Below, piece after piece: positions 16,782 to 25,128 of a stretch of DNA of 64,000 nt. This DNA comes from Ensifer sp. MPMI2T (GTDB lineage: Bacteria > Pseudomonadota > Alphaproteobacteria > Rhizobiales > Rhizobiaceae). Both the position numbers and the translations under genes were made by a program. The notes under the pieces are model-generated. The model did not search any database and was not told the DNA's origin. It saw only the letters and a program-made list of their open reading frames with translations. The stretch's first letter is position 1. Each line of letters begins with the position of its first letter. The stretch lies in contig NZ_SRXN01000013.1 in NCBI RefSeq assembly GCF_004827385.1, forward strand, positions 115,649-179,648, written 5' to 3'.

Positions 16782-17552
16782 ATGCCATTGCCGAGCGGTC
16801 AGTTTCCCGACCTGCAAAACAAGGGTGTGCTCATAACCGGCGGCGGGTCGGGCATAGGCGCTGCCCTGGTGGAAGCCTTCTTGCGGCAAGGTGCGCGCGT
16901 GGCCTTCATCGACATCGCAGAGGAAGAGAGCCTTGCGCTTTGCGAGAAGCTGACGGCGGAGACGGGAAGAAAGCCGCAATTCATTCCTGCTGATCTCAGG
17001 CAGATCCCGAGCTTGAAAGCGGCTGTCGATACTGCTGCCGACACACTCGGCTCGATCCACGTGCTCGTCAACAATGCCGCCCGTGACGACAGGCAGCAAC
17101 TGGAAGCGGTCACGGAAGAGAGCTGGGACGAAAGCCTGTCCGTCAATCTCAGGCACCTCTTCTTCATGTGCCAGGCGTTAGCGCCCCACATGCGACGCGC
17201 CGGCGGCGGGTCGATCATCAACTTCTCGTCCATCGCCTTCATGCTCAATATGCCGGATGTGCCCGCCTATGCGACGGCGAAAGCCGGCATCGTCGGGCTC
17301 ACCAAGTCGCTCGCCGGCAAACTCGGGCCGGACAATATTCGCGTCAACGCGATCCTGCCCGGCATGATCGTCACCGAACGGCAGAAGCGGTTATGGCTGG
17401 ACGATGACGCGATTGCGCGAATGCAAGAGAGACAGTGCCTGAAACGCGTGTTGATCGCCGAAGACCTCGTGGGGCCTTGCTTCTACCTCGCTTCGGACTG
17501 CTCGGCAGCAATGACGGCCCAGACCATGATCATCGATGGAGGGGTATTTTGA
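16782..17552 (+). CDS. SDR-family sugar dehydrogenase
   Basis: 256 residues from ATG 16782, which has AGAGGAAG just upstream; an earlier in-frame ATG at 16743 overlaps the operator. The Rossmann motif TGGGSGIG (19-26), NNAA (97-100), the catalytic Ser149/150 and Tyr163-x3-Lys167 are all present, so this is an active classical short-chain dehydrogenase. In the operon for galactonate breakdown it most likely oxidises the starting sugar (galactose 1-dehydrogenase) to the lactone, but other polyol or sugar substrates are possible. Its TGA overlaps the dgoK ATG (TGATG), which implies coupled translation. Confidence 0.85.
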   Translation: MPLPSGQFPDLQNKGVLITGGGSGIGAALVEAFLRQGARVAFIDIAEEESLALCEKLTAETGRKPQFIPADLRQIPSLKAAVDTAADTLGSIHVLVNNAARDDRQQLEAVTEESWDESLSVNLRHLFFMCQALAPHMRRAGGGSIINFSSIAFMLNMPDVPAYATAKAGIVGLTKSLAGKLGPDNIRVNAILPGMIVTERQKRLWLDDDAIARMQERQCLKRVLIAEDLVGPCFYLASDCSAAMTAQTMIIDGGVF

Positions 17553-18469
17553 TGACGGCAGGCTATTATGCCGCGGTCGACTGGGGAACCACGAGTTTCC
17601 GGCTGTGGCTCGTCGGGGAAGATGGAGCCGTGCTTGCGGAACGCCGCAGTGCTGAAGGCATGACAACGGCGGCGAAGGTCGGTTTCCACGCGGTTCTCGA
17701 CGCCCATCTCGCCGCGACGGATGCTCCCGGCCATCTCCCGATCATCATTTGCGGCATGGCCGGTGCCCGCCAGGGTTGGAGGGAGGCCGGCTATCTCGAT
17801 ACACCGGCCTCCCTCACCGCGATTGCCGGCAACGCTATCTCCGTCCCGGACGTCGACCGCGATATCCGGATACTGCCCGGCCTCGCCCAGCGCGACATGC
17901 GCCATCCGGATGTGATGCGCGGCGAGGAAACCCAGCTTCTCGGCGCCGCCGGTACGCTCGGCACCGGGCGGCACCTCGTATGCATGCCGGGCACGCATAG
18001 CAAATGGGTGCGCCTCAACGGCGAGACGGTCGAAGGCTTTTCCACCTTCATGACCGGCGAACTGTTCGATGTCATCTCGCGTCACTCAATTCTCAGCCAT
18101 GCGGTGTCCGATGGGGGCGCCTTCGCCGGCGATGATCCGGCCTTTGTCGAGGCCGTGTCAGAGGCAGCCCGGAATCCGGCTCTTGCCACGAACCTGCTTT
18201 TTTCAGTCCGGGCGGGACAGCTTCTCCACGGCTTGAGCGCCACCGACGCCAAGGCACGGCTCTCCGGCACCCTGATCGGAATCGAGATCGCCGGCGCCCT
18301 CGCAACAGCCGGATCTATCGACGGAATTTGCCTCGTCGCATCGGGCCCGCTCGGGGCACTCTATCGTGCGGCCCTGGATAGCCAGAGCCTCAAAGTCCAG
18401 CATGTCGACGCCGACGACGCAGTGCGGGCCGGCCTCTCTGCCGCCGCCTGCGCGATTTGGCCCCTTTGA
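17552..18469 (+). CDS. dgoK: 2-dehydro-3-deoxygalactonokinase
   Basis: 305 residues beginning MTAGYYAAVDWGTTSFRLWL; DWGTTSFRLW (about 9-18) is the phosphate-1 motif of the DgoK family, and a second glycine loop is MPGTHSKWV (about 148-156). It phosphorylates KDGal to KDPGal with ATP. The ATG overlaps the SDR stop by one base. The next gene, dgoA, starts 14 bp downstream and encodes the aldolase that uses its product, which makes the function secure. Confidence 0.93.
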   Translation: MTAGYYAAVDWGTTSFRLWLVGEDGAVLAERRSAEGMTTAAKVGFHAVLDAHLAATDAPGHLPIIICGMAGARQGWREAGYLDTPASLTAIAGNAISVPDVDRDIRILPGLAQRDMRHPDVMRGEETQLLGAAGTLGTGRHLVCMPGTHSKWVRLNGETVEGFSTFMTGELFDVISRHSILSHAVSDGGAFAGDDPAFVEAVSEAARNPALATNLLFSVRAGQLLHGLSATDAKARLSGTLIGIEIAGALATAGSIDGICLVASGPLGALYRAALDSQSLKVQHVDADDAVRAGLSAAACAIWPL

Positions 18470-18483
18470 CGGAAAGAAAGAAG

Positions 18484-19119
18484 ATGAACCGCATCCCCCT
18501 CCCGCCGATGAAATATCCGCTGATCGCCATTCTACGCGGGCTCAAACCCGCCGAAACGGAAGGCGTCGTCGGCGCGCTGATCGAGGCGGGCTTCACTGCA
18601 ATCGAAATCCCGCTGAACTCGCCCGACCCGTTCCGATCCATCGAAATCGCCGTGAAGATGGCGCCGACCGGATGCCTGATCGGCGCAGGAACCGTGCTGG
18701 CGACTACGCAGGTGGAACAACTCGCCGACGTCGGCGGACGGCTGATGGTGAGCCCCAATGTCGAACCAACCGTGATCAAGCTTGCCGCGGCCAAAGGCAT
18801 GGTCACGATGCCGGGCGTGTTGACGCCGACCGAGGCTCTGGCCGCCGCCGACGCGGGCGCGACCGGTCTCAAGTTCTTCCCTGCGAGCGTACTCGGCCCC
18901 TCGGGCATTGCGGCGATCCGCGCCGTTCTTCCAACCGACATCGAGATCGCAGCCGTCGGCGGTGTGTCGGAGAGCAACTTCGCCGACTATGCCAAGATCG
19001 GCATTCGCAGCTTTGGCCTCGGTTCGAGCCTCTACAAGCCCGGCATGAGCGCCGCGGAGGTTGAACAACGGGCGAAAGCGACGCTCGAGGCCTATGACAC
19101 TGTTTATGGAGGCCAGTGA
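18484..19119 (+). CDS. dgoA: 2-dehydro-3-deoxy-6-phosphogalactonate aldolase
   Basis: 211 residues, a class I KDPG/KDPGal aldolase barrel. Schiff-base Lys130 is in GLKFFPAS; Glu41 in AIEIPLNSP is the general acid/base; the phosphate-binding loops are GAGTVL and AVGGV. It splits KDPGal to pyruvate and glyceraldehyde-3-phosphate. The start at 18484 follows GAAAGAAAG. The LNSP sequence after Glu41 is the DgoA rather than the Eda form. The stop TGA overlaps the next ATG (TGATG). Confidence 0.93.
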   Translation: MNRIPLPPMKYPLIAILRGLKPAETEGVVGALIEAGFTAIEIPLNSPDPFRSIEIAVKMAPTGCLIGAGTVLATTQVEQLADVGGRLMVSPNVEPTVIKLAAAKGMVTMPGVLTPTEALAAADAGATGLKFFPASVLGPSGIAAIRAVLPTDIEIAAVGGVSESNFADYAKIGIRSFGLGSSLYKPGMSAAEVEQRAKATLEAYDTVYGGQ

Positions 19120-20003
19120 TGACTGATCCCGTTCCCTTCTCCGGCCGCATTCTGTGCGATCTCTGCTCCGAGCTCGGCGAAGGTCCAACCTTCGATCCCG
19201 GCAGCGGCACCGCATGGTGGTTCAATATCACCGGCCAGGAACTGCACGAACTGCATGTCGAAAGCGGACGAAAGACGATTCACAGCCTGCCCTTTCTCGG
19301 CAGCGTACTCGCCGTCATCGATCCCGCCCGGCAGTTGATCGCGTCGGACCAGGGGCTTTTCCTTCGCGATACGGGAAGCGGCAAGCTCTCCCTTTTCGCC
19401 ACGCTTGAGGACAAACCGGTCAACCGCTCCAACGACGGTCGCGTCCATCCATGCGGCGCGCTCTGGATCGGCACGATGGGACGGAAAGCCGAAAGACATT
19501 CGGGTTCGATCTACCATGTCGCCGGCGACCGCGTGACCAAGCTCTACAGCAACATCAGCATTCCGAACGCAATTTGTTTCTCACCCGATGGCGCTACAGC
19601 CTATTTCGCCGATACGGTCGTTAATCGCCTGATGCGCGTCGACATTGATCCCGCCACCGCTCTTCCGACCGGCGACGCCGTTGTTCTTTCCGACGAGAGC
19701 GCTTCGCCCGGCGGCCTCGACGGCTCGGTCTGCGATGCCGACGGTCTGATCTGGAACGCTCGCTGGGGCGCGAGCTCCATCGACGTCTACAAGCCGGATG
19801 GCCAAAAAATTGCCCGCTACGCCGTGCCCGCGACGCAACCAAGCTGCCCCGCTTTCATCGGAGCGAAGGCTAACCGGCTGCTCGTAACTTCGGCCTGGCA
19901 GGGGATGGACGAGACCGCGCGGGCGGCCGATCCCGATGCCGGAAAGACTTTCGACCTCGGTATCGAGGTCAAGGGCCGTTTCGAGCCGGCGTTTCTGCTC
20001 TGA
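19119..20003 (+). CDS. SMP-30/gluconolactonase-family lactonase
   Basis: 294 residues, a six-bladed beta-propeller of the SMP-30/regucalcin group. Metal-binding residues can be seen as Glu in SELGEGPTF, the NRSNDGRVHPCGALWIGTM segment, and the Asn/Asp in SIPNAICFSPDG and GGLDGSVCDADG. It hydrolyses aldonolactones, here most likely galactono-lactone from the SDR step to galactonate. The ATG at 19119 overlaps the dgoA stop and has GGAGG upstream, so it is translationally coupled. Confidence 0.88.
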   Translation: MTDPVPFSGRILCDLCSELGEGPTFDPGSGTAWWFNITGQELHELHVESGRKTIHSLPFLGSVLAVIDPARQLIASDQGLFLRDTGSGKLSLFATLEDKPVNRSNDGRVHPCGALWIGTMGRKAERHSGSIYHVAGDRVTKLYSNISIPNAICFSPDGATAYFADTVVNRLMRVDIDPATALPTGDAVVLSDESASPGGLDGSVCDADGLIWNARWGASSIDVYKPDGQKIARYAVPATQPSCPAFIGAKANRLLVTSAWQGMDETARAADPDAGKTFDLGIEVKGRFEPAFLL

Positions 20004-20088
20004 CCCCATAACAAGTGCTGGTATCGGGCCGCCAAAAAGTCATACAATTTAGCCATGCGATGAATCGCCATGGAAAGGGAGGGCTCGA

Positions 20089-21813
20089 ATGAGCGAAAAG
20101 AAAAAGGAACTGAGGAGCCGCCACTGGTATGGCGGAACGCACAAGGACGGCTTCATTCACCGGTCCTGGATGAAAAACCAGGGCTTCCCGGATCATGTTT
20201 TTGACGGGCGACCGATCATCGGCATCTGCAACACCTGGTCCGAACTCACCCCCTGCAACAGCCACCTGCGCATTCTGGCTGAGGGCGTCAAACGCGGTGT
20301 CTGGGAGGCCGGCGGTTTTCCGGTCGAATTCCCGGTTTCCTCGCTCGGCGAGACGCAGATGCGCCCGACCGCCATGCTATTCCGCAACCTTCTCGCGATG
20401 GACGTCGAAGAGGCGATCCGCGCCCACGGGATCGACGGTGTGGTTCTGCTCGGCGGCTGTGACAAGACGACCCCGGGCCAGTTGATGGGCGCCGCCTCCG
20501 TCGACCTGCCGACGATCGTCGTTTCCTCGGGGCCGATGCTGAACGGCAAATGGAAGGGCAAGGACATCGGCTCGGGCACGGATGTCTGGAAATTCTCGGA
20601 AGCCGTGCGGGCCGGCGAAATGAGCCTGCAGGAATTCATGGCTGCCGAAAGCGGCATGTCGCGTTCGCCAGGAGTCTGCATGACGATGGGCACCGCAACC
20701 ACGATGGCCTCGGTGGTCGAAGCGATGGGCCTTTCGCTCCCAACCAACGCAGCCCTTCCTGCCGTCGACGCGCGCCGCATGGCGCTCGCACACATGACGG
20801 GCAAGCGGATCGTCGAGATGGTGCACGAGGACCTTCGCCTATCGAAGATCCTGACGAAGAAGAACTTCGAAAACGGCATCATCGCAAACGCCGCCGTCGG
20901 CGGATCGACCAATGCTGTCGTGCACATGCTCGCGATTGCCGGACGCGCCGGGGTCGACCTCTGTCTTGAAGACTTCGATCGCGTCGGCGGCCAGGTCCCC
21001 TGCATCGTCAATTGCATGCCGTCGGGCAAATATCTGATCGAGGATCTCGCCTATGCAGGTGGCCTGCCGGCGGTCATGAACCGCATCCAGCATCTGCTTC
21101 ATGCCGACGCGCCGACGGTTTTCGGCGTGCCGATCAGCAAATATTGGGAAGGTGCCGAAGTCTACAATGACGACGTCATCCGCCCGCTCGACAACCCGCT
21201 GCGCGCCGCCGCCGGTATTCGCGTGCTGAAGGGCAATCTCGCTCCGAACGGCGCGGTCATAAAGCCATCGGCTGCGAGCGAGCATCTGCTCGCTCACGAG
21301 GGCCCGGCTTACGTCTTCGAGACAATCGAGGACCTCAAGGCCAAGATCGACGACCCGGACCTGCCGGTAACCGAGGATACGATCCTCGTCCTCAAGGGCT
21401 GCGGGCCGAAGGGCTATCCCGGCATGGCGGAAGTCGGCAACATGCCGATCCCGCGCCGGCTCGTCGAAAAGGGCGTTCGCGACATGGTGCGCGTTTCCGA
21501 TGCGCGCATGTCTGGCACCGCCTTCGGCACGGTGGTCCTGCATGTCAGCCCGGAAGCCAATGCTGGCGGTCCGCTTGCGATCGTCAAGACCGGCGACCGT
21601 ATTCGCCTCGACGCCATGAAAGGCGAGTTGAACCTCCTGATCAGCGAGGAGGAGTTCGCCGCCCGGATGGCCGCCTGGCAGCCGCCGGAACAGAAATGGC
21701 AACGCGGTTATTACAAGCTGTATCACGAGACCGTACTACAGGCCGACAAAGGCGCAGACCTCGACTTCCTCGTCGGCAAGAGCGGTAGCGACGTGCAGCG
21801 CGAAAGCCACTAG
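20089..21813 (+). CDS. IlvD/Edd-family sugar-acid dehydratase (probable D-galactonate dehydratase)
   Basis: 574 residues, the length of sugar-acid dehydratases. Candidate Fe-S ligands are Cys56 (SELTPCNSHL), Cys124 (GGCDKTTPG) and Cys197 (SPGVCMTMGTATT), the same spacing as in the arabinonate/xylonate dehydratases of this family. The C-terminal half has the GPKGYPGM and SDARMSGTAFG motifs. By context it dehydrates galactonate to KDGal, the substrate of DgoK; annotation as dihydroxy-acid dehydratase (ilvD) would be a family-level misnomer. It lies 85 bp after the lactonase gene, starts with AGGGAGGG upstream, and is the last gene of the operon. Confidence 0.88.
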   Translation: MSEKKKELRSRHWYGGTHKDGFIHRSWMKNQGFPDHVFDGRPIIGICNTWSELTPCNSHLRILAEGVKRGVWEAGGFPVEFPVSSLGETQMRPTAMLFRNLLAMDVEEAIRAHGIDGVVLLGGCDKTTPGQLMGAASVDLPTIVVSSGPMLNGKWKGKDIGSGTDVWKFSEAVRAGEMSLQEFMAAESGMSRSPGVCMTMGTATTMASVVEAMGLSLPTNAALPAVDARRMALAHMTGKRIVEMVHEDLRLSKILTKKNFENGIIANAAVGGSTNAVVHMLAIAGRAGVDLCLEDFDRVGGQVPCIVNCMPSGKYLIEDLAYAGGLPAVMNRIQHLLHADAPTVFGVPISKYWEGAEVYNDDVIRPLDNPLRAAAGIRVLKGNLAPNGAVIKPSAASEHLLAHEGPAYVFETIEDLKAKIDDPDLPVTEDTILVLKGCGPKGYPGMAEVGNMPIPRRLVEKGVRDMVRVSDARMSGTAFGTVVLHVSPEANAGGPLAIVKTGDRIRLDAMKGELNLLISEEEFAARMAAWQPPEQKWQRGYYKLYHETVLQADKGADLDFLVGKSGSDVQRESH

Positions 21814-22210
21814 GACGTCGTCAGCGCCGAGATTTGGACCGATCTGTCATGGAACACGAAGATCCCGGATGGATATCCATTCGGGATCTCTAATGCGAAT
21901 TCGTCGCTCTCTCAAAGTATTCCTCGCAGGCGACCCGAGAAGACCTGGCCGCCTGTCTAGATTTAGCTGCACCTAAACGAAGAAACAACTTCGCCGGCCG
22001 ACTTTGCGAGCCACGGCTACCAACCGACTGGTCCTGCCAGGACAAAGCATCCAAAGGTAGAATCTTCGCCATTGCATCGGGCGAACACGTGCATTTTTTA
22101 CGGAACAGATTTCGCTGCCGGACGTTGCTTGAATATCACCAGCGCGGTGGGGGCAGGCCGCTCGCCAACGCCGCGGGGTGATCGACAACGTCAACGAAAG
22201 GCAGTCTGAT
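21814..22210. other. Intergenic region with a GATCCCG palindrome
   Basis: 397 bases with no gene. An interrupted palindrome at 21861-21888 (GATCCCGGATGGA ... TCCATTCGGGATC) follows the dehydratase gene by 48 bp. It could be a transcript-end hairpin, but no T-run follows. The rest should contain the promoter of the PRC-barrel gene. Confidence 0.5.
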
Positions 22211-22849
22211 ATGACAAAGAAACTTGTATCTTCCGTTGCGGCTGGCGCGCTTCTCGTGGGCGTTACCTTCGCCCCGACAAGTTTCGCGCAGCAGACAACA
22301 ACCCCGCCTCCGGCCGATCCGGCAGCACCCACGCAGATGCAGCCGGGCGGTACGACACCGCCTGCCACAGAGCCTCCGGCTGACCAGGCCCAGACTCCTC
22401 CTCCGGCTGGCACTGAGGCACCTGCGGATACTGCCGCTAAATCGGACTATCTGACCGAGCAGGCAGACGACCAGATCGCAACCAGCACTTATGTAGGCCA
22501 ATCGGTTTACAATGCTGCCGATGAAAGCATCGGTGAAATCAACGATCTGATCATCAAGAAGGACGGCGGCGTCGAAGCGGCCGTGATTGGTGTTGGCGGC
22601 TTCCTGGGCATCGGTGAGAAGAACGTGGCGGTCCCGTTCGACCGGGTCGAGATCTCCGAGCAGGCCGACACGGCAGCGTTGAAACTGACGACGACCGAAA
22701 CAGCCGACACGCTGAAGGCAGCGCCGGAGTTCAAGACGAAGGCGCAGATGATGGCCGAACGTCAGGCCGCACAGCCGGTTGACCAATCGACGACCTCGTC
22801 GACGGGTACGACGCCGGCAACGCCGACCCAGCCGGCACCTCAGCAGTAA
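22211..22849 (+). CDS. Exported PRC-barrel domain protein
   Basis: 212 residues. A cleavable signal peptide (MTKKLVSSVAAGALLVGVTF, cut near SFA-QQ, about residue 26) is followed by a Pro/Ala/Thr-rich linker (27-80). A PRC-barrel domain (about 85-160, with YVGQSVYNAADESIGEINDL and GVGGFLGIGEKNVAVPF) precedes a second low-complexity tail rich in Thr, Pro and Gln. Such proteins occur widely in rhizobial periplasms with no fixed function. Start ATG 22211 has AAAGGCAG upstream. Confidence 0.85.
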   Translation: MTKKLVSSVAAGALLVGVTFAPTSFAQQTTTPPPADPAAPTQMQPGGTTPPATEPPADQAQTPPPAGTEAPADTAAKSDYLTEQADDQIATSTYVGQSVYNAADESIGEINDLIIKKDGGVEAAVIGVGGFLGIGEKNVAVPFDRVEISEQADTAALKLTTTETADTLKAAPEFKTKAQMMAERQAAQPVDQSTTSSTGTTPATPTQPAPQQ

Positions 22850-22887
22850 GCTGGCACAGACCGGGACATTCCGCTCCCAGGCCTGAG

Positions 22888-22912
22888 AAGCGGCGCGATG
22901 CGCCGCTTTTCC
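22888..22912 (+). terminator. Rho-independent terminator of the PRC-barrel gene
   Basis: AAGCGGCGC-GAT-GCGCCGCTTTT, a 9-bp stem with a short T-run, 39 bp after the stop codon. Confidence 0.8.
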
Positions 22913-22913
22913 A

Positions 22914-23031
22914 CTGCATGATTTTGTCCTTAAATCGGAATCGATTTAAGGACAAAATCATGCAGCAATTCAAAATGTTACAGCGATCTTTGCGCGTCCA
23001 ATTGCGTCCAATTGGACGCGTGGCGCTGTAA
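22914..23031 (-). repeat. RIME-like repeat (copy f) with a perfect 50-bp palindrome
   Basis: Reverse-orientation copy. 22915-22964 is a perfect inverted repeat of 23-bp arms (TGCATGATTTTGTCCTTAAA...) with a 4-nt loop. The other half contains a short internal duplication GTCCAATTGCGTCCAATTG. It lies between the two converging genes. Confidence 0.85.
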
Positions 23032-23051
23032 TGGCCTCAAACAGAATGCTC

Positions 23052-25100
23052 TCAGAACAGAACGCCGTATCGCAGTGCATCATAGATGCCCGCATGGATA
23101 TTGCGGCTCGCCACCGCATCGCCGATCCGAAACAGGTCGAACGTCCCTTCGGGATTGCGCACGGCAATCGGGTTTTCGCGACGGATGAGGGCCTTGTAGT
23201 TTATTGCGCCAAGGTTGCGGGACAGTGGCTTGAGCTCGAGATAGAGTTCGGCCATCGGCACCGTGCCATGCTCGACGACCACCTGCGCCACCCGACGCTC
23301 GGTCGAAACGGTCTCCGAAAAATCCGAACACAAGGTCGCAACCAGCGAGTTGCCGTCGCTCCTTACCGATTTCAGCCGCGTGTTGATCGTAACCCGCACA
23401 TTCTTCTCGGCGAAGATCTTTGCATAGGGAACGTGGTTCATGCCGCCGATCTCGGGCGCGAACATGCGCTCGGGCGAAACGATTTCAAGTTCGACGCCGG
23501 CTCTAGCTATCAGTTCGGCAGCGGTCATGCCGCTGTGTGCGCCGTTGTCGTCGAATAGAAGGACCGGCCCTTCGGGTTTTACCGCGCCGGCGATGATATC
23601 CCAGCTCGAAACCACGAGGTCGCCGCCTGCTTCGAGCGTGGGGTTATGGGCAATGCCGCCGGTCGCGACGACGACGAGATCCGGCTCCCGCGCCAGCACG
23701 TCTTCCACACCAGCAAAGACATTGTAATGGATCGGGACCCTGAGCCGCTCGAGTTCGGAAAGCCGCCAGTCGACAATGCCGATCATTTCCTTGCGACGCG
23801 GGTTTCGTGCCGCAAGCAGGATCTGCCCACCGGCTTCGCTGGTTGCCTCCAGAAGCTCGACCGCGTGACCACGCTCGGCGAGCACGCGCGCCGCCTCGAG
23901 GCCGGCAGGTCCCGCCCCGACCACAACCGCGCGCCGGCGGGGACCATCGCTTTTCAAGATGACGTGCGGCACGATCGCCTCGCGTCCGGTCGCCGCATTG
24001 TGGATGCAGAGCGCACCTCCGCCTTCATAGATGCGATCGAGACAGTAGGTCGCGCCAACGCAGGGACGGATCTCGGCCTCACGCCCCTCTTCGATCTTCC
24101 TGACGATATAGGGGTCGGCGATGTGGGCACGCGTCATGCCGACCATATCGAGCTTGCCCTCGGCGATCGCATGCCGCGCCGTCGCCACGTCGGCGATGCG
24201 GGCGGCGTGGAAGACCGGAAATTTCGTCGCTGCCCGGACTTCTCCGGCGAAGTCGAGGTGCGGCGAGGCGGCCATGCCCTGGATCGGGATCACCTTGGTT
24301 AGCGGCGCGTCGTGCTCGAGATGGCCGCGGATGATGTTCAGGAAGTCGATCTTGCCGGAGCCCGCGAGTCGCCTTGCGATTTCCATACCTTCTTCCTTGG
24401 ACAGGCCCTTGTCCCAGTCCTCGTCTGCGACCATGCGCGTGCCAACGATGAAATCCGGGCCAACTGCCTTTCGCACGGCGTCAACCACCAGATTCATGAA
24501 GCGCAGGCGATTGTCGAGCGGGCCGCCATATTCGTCGTCACGATGATTGGTGGCCGGCGACCAGAAGCTGTCGATCAGATGGCCGTAGGCCTCGATTTCG
24601 ATACCATCGAGACCGGCGGCCTGCATGCGGCTGGCGGCGGCCGCATAATCGCTCACGATCCGCTCGATGTCCCACTCCTCGATTTCCTTCGGAAAGGACC
24701 GGTGCGCCGGCTCGCGGATGGGAGAGGCGCTGAGCACCGGCAGCCAGTCACCCTTGTTCCAGCTCGTGCGGCGGCCGAGGTGAGTCAACTGGATCATCAC
24801 GGCCGTGCCGTATTCATGACAGTCGTCGGCGATTCTCTTGAGCCATGGCACGATTTCATCGGCATAGGCATGGAGATTGCCGAAAGCCGGCGGAGAGTCC
24901 TCCGAGACGATCGCCGAGCCGGCCGTCATCGTCAGCGCTATACCGCCCTTGGCTTTCTCCAAATGGTAGAGCCGATAGCGATCCTTCGGCATGCCGTCTT
25001 CCGAATAGGCCGGCTCATGGGCCGTCGACATGATCCGGTTCTTGAGAGTCAAATGCTTTAGACGGTATGGCTGGAGCAGAGGATCCTTGGTGAGAGCCAT
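23052..25100 (-). CDS. NADH:flavin oxidoreductase-type demethylase (trimethylamine dehydrogenase/StcD family)
   Basis: 682 residues with an OYE-like FMN barrel (1-340), a Fe-S segment (345-370) and an FAD/NAD(P) half (about 388-682, with VVVGAGPAGLEAA). This layout is that of trimethylamine/dimethylamine dehydrogenases and 2,4-dienoyl-CoA reductases, and within it the sequence is closest in character to the rhizobial N-methylproline demethylase of stachydrine breakdown. The cluster motif reads Cys347-x5-Cys353-x11-Cys365, with Ala350 where the second of four ligands should be. It follows the MttB-type gene by 28 bp in one operon, so a methylated amine is the likely substrate. Confidence 0.8.
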   Translation of the reverse strand: MALTKDPLLQPYRLKHLTLKNRIMSTAHEPAYSEDGMPKDRYRLYHLEKAKGGIALTMTAGSAIVSEDSPPAFGNLHAYADEIVPWLKRIADDCHEYGTAVMIQLTHLGRRTSWNKGDWLPVLSASPIREPAHRSFPKEIEEWDIERIVSDYAAAASRMQAAGLDGIEIEAYGHLIDSFWSPATNHRDDEYGGPLDNRLRFMNLVVDAVRKAVGPDFIVGTRMVADEDWDKGLSKEEGMEIARRLAGSGKIDFLNIIRGHLEHDAPLTKVIPIQGMAASPHLDFAGEVRAATKFPVFHAARIADVATARHAIAEGKLDMVGMTRAHIADPYIVRKIEEGREAEIRPCVGATYCLDRIYEGGGALCIHNAATGREAIVPHVILKSDGPRRRAVVVGAGPAGLEAARVLAERGHAVELLEATSEAGGQILLAARNPRRKEMIGIVDWRLSELERLRVPIHYNVFAGVEDVLAREPDLVVVATGGIAHNPTLEAGGDLVVSSWDIIAGAVKPEGPVLLFDDNGAHSGMTAAELIARAGVELEIVSPERMFAPEIGGMNHVPYAKIFAEKNVRVTINTRLKSVRSDGNSLVATLCSDFSETVSTERRVAQVVVEHGTVPMAELYLELKPLSRNLGAINYKALIRRENPIAVRNPEGTFDLFRIGDAVASRNIHAGIYDALRYGVLF

Positions 25101-25128
25101 TCAACAGTCCTTGGGGCTTCCATGCCCG

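Noticed and set aside
21861..21888. GATCCCG palindrome as a terminator
   Set aside because: The stem is good but no T-run follows, so it is listed as a palindrome in the intergenic entry only.
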